Below, piece by piece: positions 1 through 5,479 of a stretch of 5,479 nt of DNA (position 1 is its first letter; the number at the start of each line of letters is the position of its first letter). This DNA is from Pseudomonadota bacterium. Its GTDB lineage: Bacteria; Bdellovibrionota; Bacteriovoracia; Bacteriovoracales; Bacteriovoracaceae. Location: positions 1 through 5,479 of the forward strand of contig JAJTIF010000119.1 in NCBI GenBank assembly GCA_021299675.1, read 5' to 3'. The position numbers and the translations under genes were made by a program. Under the pieces are notes generated by a model. That model searched no databases. It was not told the origin of the DNA and was given only the letters and a program-made list of their open reading frames with translations.

Positions 1-1
1 A

Positions 2-709
2 ACAGCGCTGACTGAAAAACTTACTAATGAAACTGGGGCTCCATTTGTCAGACAGACCAGTGACCTCGAAGGCACTCGTACACCTCTCACTGACACTCTC
101 ACCTCAAGCGTTCCTGATGTAACGGTAGACCCGCTTTCTTCCACCAATGGATACATCTCTGCTAATAATAGTGAAAAACTTGCTATCGCCTCAGGTAAAC
201 TCAAGAGAGTCTTCTCTGAAGATGAATTCAACTGTTGTGTTCCTGCAGGTGGAAAAGTACCAAAGAGTGCCAATCAAAACAGCTGCTGCACGGGCACACT
301 CACGGACGTGAGCGGCGAACCTCGCTGCTGTCTCGGTGATTTCGCTGATGTGTCAGTCTACCTCAATCGTTACGTCTCTTCTGAAGGCCGAGGTTTACCT
401 GCCTCAGCCTATGACCCTCACACCGGGTATATTAAAGACCCAGGCCAAGTCTTTGCCATCGCCAATGCCAAGCAGCTCTGCTGCTCAGGCAACATCGTGC
501 AAGGTAGTGCCCTTTCCAGACTGCACATCCCACTTCAGGGCGGTGACATCTTGCCTGAAGCCATGACCCGTCGTTTTGTGTATCGTGAGGACGGTGTGGA
601 TAACAATGATCAAACCCAGTCCATCGGGGCTCGCTACGATCTTGGATTTAAATGGAATAACCACTTTTACTGTGCACCAGCCGACTACACTGCTCCCGTA
701 GGAAACTAA
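2..709 (+). CDS. C-terminal part of a Cys-Cys-rich protein, probably extracytoplasmic (5' end outside window)
   Basis: The frame is open from base 2 to the TAA at 707-709, giving 235 residues with no credible start, so this is the 3' end of a longer gene. A GTG at 308 is in frame, but coding-like, cysteine-patterned sequence continues upstream of it, so I do not take it as the start. The first 70 or so fragment residues are Thr/Ser-rich and low in aromatics, like a linker or beta-rich surface segment. Then come four adjacent Cys-Cys pairs at fragment residues 78-79 (FNCCVPAGG), 95-96 (SCCTG), 109-110 (RCCLGDF) and 160-161 (LCCSG), with a single Cys at 224 (FYCAP). A well-ordered stretch, DVSVYLNRYVSSEGRG, follows the third pair. 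Such paired cysteines suggest disulfides in the periplasm or on the surface, or less likely a metal site. No signal peptide can be seen because the N-terminus is missing. I do not recognise the family. It ends 3 bp from the convergent FHA-RDD gene. Confidence 0.85.
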   Translation, partial: TALTEKLTNETGAPFVRQTSDLEGTRTPLTDTLTSSVPDVTVDPLSSTNGYISANNSEKLAIASGKLKRVFSEDEFNCCVPAGGKVPKSANQNSCCTGTLTDVSGEPRCCLGDFADVSVYLNRYVSSEGRGLPASAYDPHTGYIKDPGQVFAIANAKQLCCSGNIVQGSALSRLHIPLQGGDILPEAMTRRFVYREDGVDNNDQTQSIGARYDLGFKWNNHFYCAPADYTAPVGN

Positions 710-716
710 GCCTTAG
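706..716. repeat. 11-bp palindrome spanning both convergent stop codons
   Basis: CTAAGCCTTAG is a perfect inverted repeat (5-bp arms around a central C). It contains the TAA of the rightward gene (707-709) and, on the other strand, the TAA of the leftward gene (713-715). The arms are short and AT-rich, and no T-run follows on either side, so it does not look like an intrinsic terminator. It may simply be two symmetric stop contexts. I see no other terminator-like hairpin around this junction. Confidence 0.5.
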
Positions 717-3106
717 CTGAGCTGTGTGGAAAAATACGAAGCGTTTCGATTCTCGAGGTTCGTCTTAACTTCATTGAGCTTATTGAGCAATTTCTCCATT
801 AGCATCACATCGAGTGTTTCAGCTTTTATCTTTTGAAAGCGCTGGAGAATATCAATCAATCCTTTAAGTGACTGTTCGATGGATTGATTTCTCGAATCCT
901 CTTTAGTCAAAGCAACGGCTTTCGTGGCCAGTTCGAAGTAAACTTCGAAGAGTTTTTCTCCGCTGGCCTCATCAATCTGCCCTTGGGAAGCAAGCCGCGA
1001 GATGATATCTATCACGATCGGCGCTTTCACTCCTTCACTCTCTGAATCTTCCTGCCAGACCACTTTGGCCCATAACTCTTTCATGATTTTCATGAGATTT
1101 TGTTTTTCTTTTTGCGAGCCATAACTGACTTTAAAAATCCGACCACGTCCTTGGTTTAGTGGGACAATCAAGTCGTAGGGTTTAACCCCGTTCACCTCTC
1201 TGATCAAAACAATGGTCTTGCCCTGCAAACTAAATTTCCAATCTCCCTCAAGGTTTCCATCCATCAGAGCGAGAAGTTCATGACGAAACTCGATAAGCCC
1301 CTTGATTAGGGGGCCATGAACAAAGACATGTTCCAGCATCGTTTCTATATCAAGGTTAAATGAAGCCGAAACCAGTTCCTGCAGCTCCACTTCAAATTTC
1401 TTTTTCTGAACCTCAGTGGGTCGATACTGAATATTTTTGACGTCTTTTAAACGCTGTGATTGCACGTAAGCCCAAATCTCAGGAAAACTATTCTGAAGAA
1501 ATGGATTATGAGACATGGGTAAATTCAGCAGTGCATACCAGTCGAAGTTTTTAAGGAGCAAGAGAGGTAATTTTGCTTCCTGCTCATGGTGAAACACGAG
1601 CGCCGGCTGTAAAACACTACCCTTGTCCGTCTGCGACCATGTAAAGCGGGGCACGATGATCCACTTGGCAACGTCCAGCTCGAGCTGAAGACCAAACCAT
1701 CGACTCTTGTACATCTGGTAAATGACTTCAACGGGTTCACCCTCTTCTTTTCTACTTTTCATACGAACAGAGAGTTCGTCACTGATCGCAATCTTTTCAT
1801 TAAACTCCAGGCCTCGAAATAGAGGTGACACAATTAAGCATGCCAAAACGAGAGGAAAAAAGAATAACCAAGAGATGATCACTGCACCTTTTGAAGGGGT
1901 GTAGAGATTAGTTCTGGTGATGACTTCCTTGAACGTGCGGCGAGAGAAAAGCGCGGGGAGATCAAAAATCAAAAAGGGGAAAGTGACGGTGCCGATCAGT
2001 TCTCGGATAACTCCACCAGCTCGCTTTGATAAAAAAGAGCCATAGGATCGAATCCCTGCCATCCACATGCCTAAGGAAGAGCCCAACAAGAGCGACGTAA
2101 AAACTCTCCAGACAAGGAGCAGCCCTAAAATGGAAGAGATCACAAACTGATCCATAAATTCTTTGAAAATTGGAGCAATCTCACCCATGATCTGGTCATA
2201 GGTTGCCTGTTCACCTGAGAGCGCTACAAGATTATTCCATTCAGGAACAACGAACTCTGTAAACATCTCTGGGATAATATTTGCTGCAACTCGGAAGTCA
2301 TCAAAAGGAGAAAAGATCTGCCAGATGATAACCACCCATAAGATATCAAAAATAATCCCAACCATTCGAGGAAGAGTATTCGCTGCACGGTCTACGCCAC
2401 CGGCGACCAGAATTTTCTTTTTCGGTTTCTTCCCATTCCCTTTGAGGGCACGCATGGCCTGGATTCGTTTCGCAACATTGCCATCTTCCTTCAGCTCTTT
2501 TGGTTTGATGGAAAGATTGGTTTGCCCATCCAAAATAATCTCACGGGTTTTATTCTTGGGTTCCTCATCTTCAATCTTGATGGGCATGGCCTTCAACTGA
2601 GTTTTGGTCTGCGACTCTGAAGGCTCCTCACTCTCTTCAACTTCCATCTCAACAGGTGCTTCTGTCTCAGTGGCCACAGTCTCAGGAGTCCCTGCGGCGC
2701 GATCGAACTCAATGCCATCGATCCCATTATCTTGCACCAGGAGCTGCACTTGCACGTCCCCCATCACCACAATGTCCCCATCATTCAGAATCACTGATTT
2801 TCCGGCCTCTATCTGATGGTCTCCAATGAACGTGCCACTGGCGCTACCATAATCCATCACCGTCACCACGCCCTCTTTGAGGCTAAAGCTCGCGTGCTTA
2901 GGAGAGAGGTTACAGTCCTCTAAAACCATATCCCCTAGATCAGAGCCCACCGTAAAATGATCCCGGAGCTCATAGGTGGGTGAATCTTCGATGTTGGTAA
3001 AACTTAGGACATAGCGTGTAAGTGTTTGATTTTCACCAGCAAGGGTCTCTGCTTTGCCACCTTTAAGAGGCAGTTTAAAAAGCTTGAATAAGGCCTTCAG
3101 ATTCAT
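713..3106 (-). CDS. FHA domain-RDD family membrane protein, 797 aa
   Basis: The gene starts at ATG 3104-3106, preceded on the coding strand by AAGGG (3115-3119) at an 8-nt spacing, and ends at TAA 713-715. Residues about 32-123 form an FHA domain: VGSD (53-56), SPKHA (68-72), DYGSASGTFIG (85-95) and LNDGDIVVMGD (107-117). FHA domains usually bind phosphothreonine peptides, but the Arg of the usual GR motif is Ser55 here and the Asn of the usual NGT is Ser90, so binding may be lost or altered. Residues 132-210 are a charged Glu/Thr/Pro linker, ending in a basic patch (KKPKKK, 226-231). Residues about 245-405 resemble an RDD domain: PRMVGIIFD with R247 and D254, SLGMWMAGIRSYG (344-356), IREL (367-370) and RRTFKEVITRTNLY (389-402). 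Hydrophobic segments lie near 248-266, 321-342, 371-387 and 407-429. Residues about 430-797 are soluble, lack cysteine and match nothing I know. The basic patch places the FHA domain in the cytoplasm; the side on which the C-terminal region lies is uncertain. Role unknown; signalling or assembly scaffold at the inner membrane is an inference. Confidence 0.93.
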   Translation of the reverse strand: MNLKALFKLFKLPLKGGKAETLAGENQTLTRYVLSFTNIEDSPTYELRDHFTVGSDLGDMVLEDCNLSPKHASFSLKEGVVTVMDYGSASGTFIGDHQIEAGKSVILNDGDIVVMGDVQVQLLVQDNGIDGIEFDRAAGTPETVATETEAPVEMEVEESEEPSESQTKTQLKAMPIKIEDEEPKNKTREIILDGQTNLSIKPKELKEDGNVAKRIQAMRALKGNGKKPKKKILVAGGVDRAANTLPRMVGIIFDILWVVIIWQIFSPFDDFRVAANIIPEMFTEFVVPEWNNLVALSGEQATYDQIMGEIAPIFKEFMDQFVISSILGLLLVWRVFTSLLLGSSLGMWMAGIRSYGSFLSKRAGGVIRELIGTVTFPFLIFDLPALFSRRTFKEVITRTNLYTPSKGAVIISWLFFFPLVLACLIVSPLFRGLEFNEKIAISDELSVRMKSRKEEGEPVEVIYQMYKSRWFGLQLELDVAKWIIVPRFTWSQTDKGSVLQPALVFHHEQEAKLPLLLLKNFDWYALLNLPMSHNPFLQNSFPEIWAYVQSQRLKDVKNIQYRPTEVQKKKFEVELQELVSASFNLDIETMLEHVFVHGPLIKGLIEFRHELLALMDGNLEGDWKFSLQGKTIVLIREVNGVKPYDLIVPLNQGRGRIFKVSYGSQKEKQNLMKIMKELWAKVVWQEDSESEGVKAPIVIDIISRLASQGQIDEASGEKLFEVYFELATKAVALTKEDSRNQSIEQSLKGLIDILQRFQKIKAETLDVMLMEKLLNKLNEVKTNLENRNASYFSTQLS

Positions 3107-3114
3107 TCCATTAA

Positions 3115-3119
3115 CCCTT
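3115..3119 (-). promoter_or_regulatory. Ribosome binding site of the FHA-RDD gene
   Basis: On the coding (minus) strand AAGGG lies 8 nt before the ATG at 3106. An overlapping out-of-frame ATG sits 5 nt upstream of the chosen start. The Shine-Dalgarno spacing favours the in-frame ATG, and that choice makes the FHA domain begin after a short basic N-terminus. Confidence 0.6.
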
Positions 3120-3145
3120 AAAAGTACCTAAAATTACTAAGTTTT

Positions 3146-3173
3146 AGTTTAACTCTTTTTCCTTAAATGCCAA
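3146..3173 (-). promoter_or_regulatory. Sigma-70-like promoter of the FHA-RDD gene
   Basis: Reading the minus strand, TTGGCA (3173 to 3168; 5 of 6 to TTGACA) is followed after 16 nt by TAAACT (3151 to 3146; 4 of 6 to TATAAT). Initiation would fall near 3139, giving a leader of about 33 nt that includes the AAGGG. The -35 box overlaps one arm of the GCCAAG/CTTGGC inverted repeat (3169-3174), so a protein bound there could block it. This is a consensus match read by eye in an AT-rich region, where chance matches are common. Confidence 0.45.
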
Positions 3174-3228
3174 GCACCACCCTGATAGCCGAGTGCTTAA
3201 GTTAGGGATTATCTCAGCCTTGGCTTAA
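3163..3228. repeat. Nested inverted repeats between the divergent promoters
   Basis: Two inverted repeats share sequence here. The outer one is GCCAAG (3169-3174) against CTTGGC (3219-3224), flanked on each side by TTAA (3163-3166 and 3225-3228 region) with a 2-nt offset on the left. The inner one is AAGCAC (3172-3177) against GTGCTT (3193-3198). They overlap at 3172-3174, so as RNA hairpins they would exclude each other; as DNA they could be operator half-sites. The left arms overlap the -35 box of the leftward gene. The arms are only 6 bp, so chance is possible. Confidence 0.35.
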
Positions 3229-3251
3229 AATAGAGAAATACAAGGATTTTT

Positions 3252-3278
3252 TAATAATTCTGGATATTTGTCCGATAA
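3252..3278 (+). promoter_or_regulatory. FliA (sigma-28)-like promoter of the exported coiled-coil gene
   Basis: TAATAATT (3252-3259), then exactly 11 nt, then TCCGATAA (3271-3278). The sigma-28 consensus from enteric bacteria is TAAAGTTT-N11-GCCGATAA. The -10 element matches 7 of 8, the -35 element 5 of 8, and the spacing is exact. Initiation would be near 3285, leaving a short leader of about 28 nt that contains the AAGGA ribosome binding site. No comparably good sigma-70 promoter is visible on this strand of the intergenic region. FliA normally drives late flagellar, chemotaxis and some surface-protein genes. No flagellar gene is in the window, so the assignment rests on sequence only. Confidence 0.5.
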
Positions 3279-3300
3279 GACTACCAGATAAATGTTTAAT

Positions 3301-3305
3301 AAGGA
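3301..3305 (+). promoter_or_regulatory. Ribosome binding site of the exported coiled-coil gene
   Basis: AAGGA lies 7 nt before the ATG at 3313, an ideal Shine-Dalgarno position. A second ATG follows immediately at 3316 with 10-nt spacing. The first is preferred, and either gives the same signal peptide to within one Met. Confidence 0.75.
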
Positions 3306-3312
3306 CGCACTC

Positions 3313-5479
3313 ATGATGAAGAAAACTTTCTATCAGTTCATCAACTTCACTCTTATCGCACAACTCATGCTGCCTCAGTATGTGTGGGCCCAGGAGTCCG
3401 GTGGCGGAGCTTCTTCATCCGGTGGCGGAGCCTCTCCGTCTGGTGGTGGAGCCAGTAGACAGACTCAAGAGAGACCTAGATCAGGAGCGGATACCTTCGC
3501 TGACATTATGAAGGGCACCACTCAGATCGCTAATAACATCCTCAACACCATGAGACAGCAGTACAGCCAAGCTGAGGCACAAAACCAACTACGTCAACTC
3601 ACGAGCCAAATGAATCCGCACGTGTGTCCAGTCAACGGTCAGCCAGCTCCCTGCGTGAGTGAAATCTTTCCAGAATGTAACATCTTGAACACGAGACCAA
3701 ACTTCACGGAACCAAGCGTGTGTATGAACGGGATTGATCCAAACGATCCGACTTCAAACGCCAAAGCTGGCCAAGCGCTAGGCTTCTTCGAGCACTACAC
3801 TCAGATGGAGAACTCTTACAAGAACTTCATGCTCTCTTCCAACAACACTTCCAACCTTGGTATCGGGTGTCTGAATGCGCGTGCTGAAGAGCTGGGTCGC
3901 AAACTCCAGCAGCGTGAAAAAGAAATTGATAACCTCATCAATAAAATGCAGAAGACCCAAGATGACTTTAAGAAACAAGCGGAGCGTGAGCGTGCCAAGA
4001 TTGAAGATGCTCAGGCATTGCTCAACGGTGGCCAAGCCGCCGCAGGCATCCTAGCTAAAAACAGCGTGCGCTTTGACAATGCCTTCAACGACCCCGCCTG
4101 TCGCTCCATGCTCGACGGCGAAGGTTTCAACAACACGGGTAAAGCCAAGGGCCTCAAAGGGATCCTGGATAACGTCGCCGCCTCTGTGAATAAGAAGCCG
4201 CAAGGCAACGGCTTCAGCGCCGCAGAGTTTACTCCCAGCACAGCACAAGCGGTAGAAAAGCAACTCGACCAGATCACTCGCTTCCTTGCCGGCGAAGTCA
4301 ACCGTGAAGGAGCAGCAGGGATGAGTGATAAAATGTCAGTGGGCTCAGCCTACGGTCTTAATGCCTCAGGAGCGCTCAAAGACGTTATTGCTCAGGAACG
4401 TCAGAAAGCAGACCAGAAGGTCAAAGACTTCGGCACGAAGATGGAAACCTTTGCTCCAGGTGCGGAGTTCAGTGGCTTGCGTACAGCTGCGCTTAATCCC
4501 AATGCGAACATCGACCAGCAGATCAAGAACTTTGAGCGTAATACAAAGAACAAATGTCTCGAGAACCAATCCAACATCTCTAGCCTTGTGGGAGAAAAAC
4601 TCTCCATCATTAACCCATCAGGCTCTGATGCCGCTAACCGCTCGGCGGACAATGCCTACGCGAAGTTTGTCCGGGACACTCTGCGCCGTTCAGACATCAC
4701 CATCGAAGAGAAGATGAACTTGATCGCCGCTCAAGAAGCGAAAGATGGCAACTCGCTCTACCGCGTGGATACCCAGACTTCTGCCACTATGGATGGCGCC
4801 ACACTTAAAGTCACCAGCAAGCTCACCCCCGCGAACTTCGTGAAGCTGCACATTGAAAACTGTAAGGCGCAGTTCGATAACAACGTCAACGACGCCGGCT
4901 TCTCGAACCGCCAGATCGCGGAGAACTTCAAAAAAGTTTCAAACGAGGTCAAGGCCTTCCGCTCTACTCTGGCGTCAAATCTTGTGAACCAAATTAATGA
5001 CCGTATGAAGAACTGCTCTGATAGCTACCAGGCCAACGCCACCGGCGTCGCGGTTTGTAGCGAAAACGCGTTCTCCACTGCCAGCAGTGACTTCTGTCTC
5101 AAGCGCGCGAACTCGTGTGCCACCAACATGCGCCAGTGTCTCGACAAGGCTAACAAGCAAGTTCAACAAGTCACCGAGAAGCGCGACCAAGCCGTGGCTC
5201 AGTACTCAGCCAACATTGAGAAAAATGAAGCCGATCTACGTAAGATCTACGAACAGGTTGAAGCCCTCACCTCCATTGACGGCATCAACATCTCTGCCAA
5301 ACTCAAGCAGTCTCTGACACTTCCTACTGAGAACCTAAAGTTCCACATCAACAAGGAAGACAGAAAATTCGTGAAGGGTTTAGAAGATCTTGAGATCGTG
5401 AACCCAGATCAGTACTTTGACATGATGAAAGGCAACCTCCTGTCTCTCAAAGATGAGATCAAAAAACAAAACGTCGCTG
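3313..5479 (+). CDS. Exported Asn-rich, cysteine-containing coiled-coil protein, N-terminal 722 aa (3' end outside window)
   Basis: The frame is open without interruption from ATG 3313 to the window end. Residues 1-26 are a Sec signal peptide: MMKK, a hydrophobic core, then QYVWA with cleavage expected before Q27. The mature protein begins with three copies of a (S/P)SGGGAS heptapeptide (about residues 29-48), a flexible Gly/Ser segment. Residues 105-137 hold four cysteines (HVCP, APCV, PECN, SVCM). Strong coiled-coil stretches lie at about 190-237 (LGRKLQQREKEIDNLINKMQ) and about 606-652. Further cysteines are at 186, 263, 415, 517, 568, 582, 595, 602 and 609. Asparagine is close to a tenth of all residues. 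No catalytic motif, lipobox or transmembrane segment is visible after the signal peptide, so the product is probably periplasmic or secreted, with disulfides. Codon choice strongly favours C-ending codons (AAC far above AAT), unlike the FHA-RDD gene, which may mean high expression. I do not recognise the family; a structural or surface role is an inference. Confidence 0.9.
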   Translation, partial: MMKKTFYQFINFTLIAQLMLPQYVWAQESGGGASSSGGGASPSGGGASRQTQERPRSGADTFADIMKGTTQIANNILNTMRQQYSQAEAQNQLRQLTSQMNPHVCPVNGQPAPCVSEIFPECNILNTRPNFTEPSVCMNGIDPNDPTSNAKAGQALGFFEHYTQMENSYKNFMLSSNNTSNLGIGCLNARAEELGRKLQQREKEIDNLINKMQKTQDDFKKQAERERAKIEDAQALLNGGQAAAGILAKNSVRFDNAFNDPACRSMLDGEGFNNTGKAKGLKGILDNVAASVNKKPQGNGFSAAEFTPSTAQAVEKQLDQITRFLAGEVNREGAAGMSDKMSVGSAYGLNASGALKDVIAQERQKADQKVKDFGTKMETFAPGAEFSGLRTAALNPNANIDQQIKNFERNTKNKCLENQSNISSLVGEKLSIINPSGSDAANRSADNAYAKFVRDTLRRSDITIEEKMNLIAAQEAKDGNSLYRVDTQTSATMDGATLKVTSKLTPANFVKLHIENCKAQFDNNVNDAGFSNRQIAENFKKVSNEVKAFRSTLASNLVNQINDRMKNCSDSYQANATGVAVCSENAFSTASSDFCLKRANSCATNMRQCLDKANKQVQQVTEKRDQAVAQYSANIEKNEADLRKIYEQVEALTSIDGINISAKLKQSLTLPTENLKFHINKEDRKFVKGLEDLEIVNPDQYFDMMKGNLLSLKDEIKKQNVA
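3397..3456 (+). repeat. Three 21-bp tandem repeats encoding a Gly-rich linker
   Basis: Units start at 3397, 3418 and 3439, each encoding SGGGAS plus one variable residue; the last copy lacks that extra codon before Arg49. The first two copies share an identical 14-base core (TCCGGTGGCGGAGC), while the third differs only at synonymous positions in the GGG stretch. The repeat follows directly after signal-peptide cleavage and so makes the N-terminus of the mature protein a flexible tether. Copy number could vary between strains through slippage or recombination. Confidence 0.85.

Larger units (their letters stand above)
3107..3312. other. Divergent intergenic region
   Basis: These 206 bp separate the starts of two divergent genes. 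They are clearly AT-richer than the genes and have no ORF of note. They must contain the promoters of both genes, unless one is read from further away. Candidate promoters, ribosome binding sites and inverted repeats are listed separately. I see no riboswitch or small-RNA gene signature. Confidence 0.8.

Noticed and set aside
308..709. A separate 133-residue gene starting at GTG 308
   Set aside because: The frame stays open back to base 2 and the Cys-Cys pattern begins before 308, so this is the interior of a longer gene. No Shine-Dalgarno sequence stands before the GTG.
706..716. Bidirectional intrinsic terminator at the convergent junction
   Set aside because: The stem is 5 bp and AT-rich, with no T-run on either side, too weak for a Rho-independent terminator.
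769..792. TTGAGC...TTGAGC direct repeat near the 3' end of the FHA-RDD gene
   Set aside because: It is a short repeat inside coding sequence (Leu/Asn/Lys codons of the C-terminal helix) and is explained by the protein's helical, Lys/Leu/Asn-rich composition.
2325..2816. Plus-strand open frames of 70-91 residues opposite the FHA linker region
   Set aside because: They lie antisense to a well-supported domain-bearing gene and have low-complexity Ser/Arg/Phe composition expected from reverse reading of Glu/Lys codons.
3778..4301. Several minus-strand open frames of 60-96 residues opposite the exported protein gene
   Set aside because: They are antisense shadows of a GC-rich, C-ending-codon gene, with no starts supported by a ribosome binding site and no recognisable domain.
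4325..4717. A 130-residue open frame on the plus strand inside the exported protein gene
   Set aside because: It overlaps a continuous, clearly coding frame and its product is an Arg/Thr/Ser-rich composition typical of a frame shadow. No ribosome binding site supports it.

Overview
The window holds three protein-coding genes and one divergent regulatory region. Both ends are cut inside genes, so the first gene lacks its start and the last lacks its end. I see no tRNA, rRNA, CRISPR array, transposase or phage gene. The organism is bacterial and probably Gram-negative: there are clean Shine-Dalgarno sequences, a Sec signal peptide ending in VWA-Q, and two proteins whose many cysteines fit an oxidising compartment outside the cytoplasm. 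An FHA domain fused to an RDD membrane domain, next to large secreted family-less proteins, reminds me of the Bdellovibrionota (Bdellovibrio/Bacteriovorax relatives). That placement is an impression from overall character, not from a marker gene.

Layout: (1) 2-709 (+) is the last 235 codons of a protein with four adjacent Cys-Cys pairs; I do not recognise its family. (2) 713-3106 (-) is a complete 797-residue membrane protein. It has an N-terminal FHA domain, an acidic linker, an RDD-type transmembrane region and a C-terminal region of about 365 residues of unknown fold. It converges on gene 1 with only 3 bp between the stop codons, and both stops lie in one short palindrome. (3) 3107-3312 is a divergent intergenic region. 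It holds a sigma-70-like promoter for the FHA-RDD gene, a close match to a FliA (sigma-28) promoter for the rightward gene, and inverted repeats, one arm of which overlaps the leftward -35 box. (4) 3313-5479 (+) is the first 722 codons of an exported, Asn-rich, cysteine-containing, coiled-coil protein. It starts with a signal peptide and three Gly-rich heptapeptide repeats and runs off the window.

Together the region looks like a cell-envelope locus: two Cys-containing proteins, one with a visible export signal, flank an inner-membrane protein with a cytoplasmic FHA domain. Shared function is inferred from proximity only. The most testable points are the FliA-like promoter, the loss of the usual phosphothreonine-contact residues in the FHA domain, and the cysteine spacing in the last gene.
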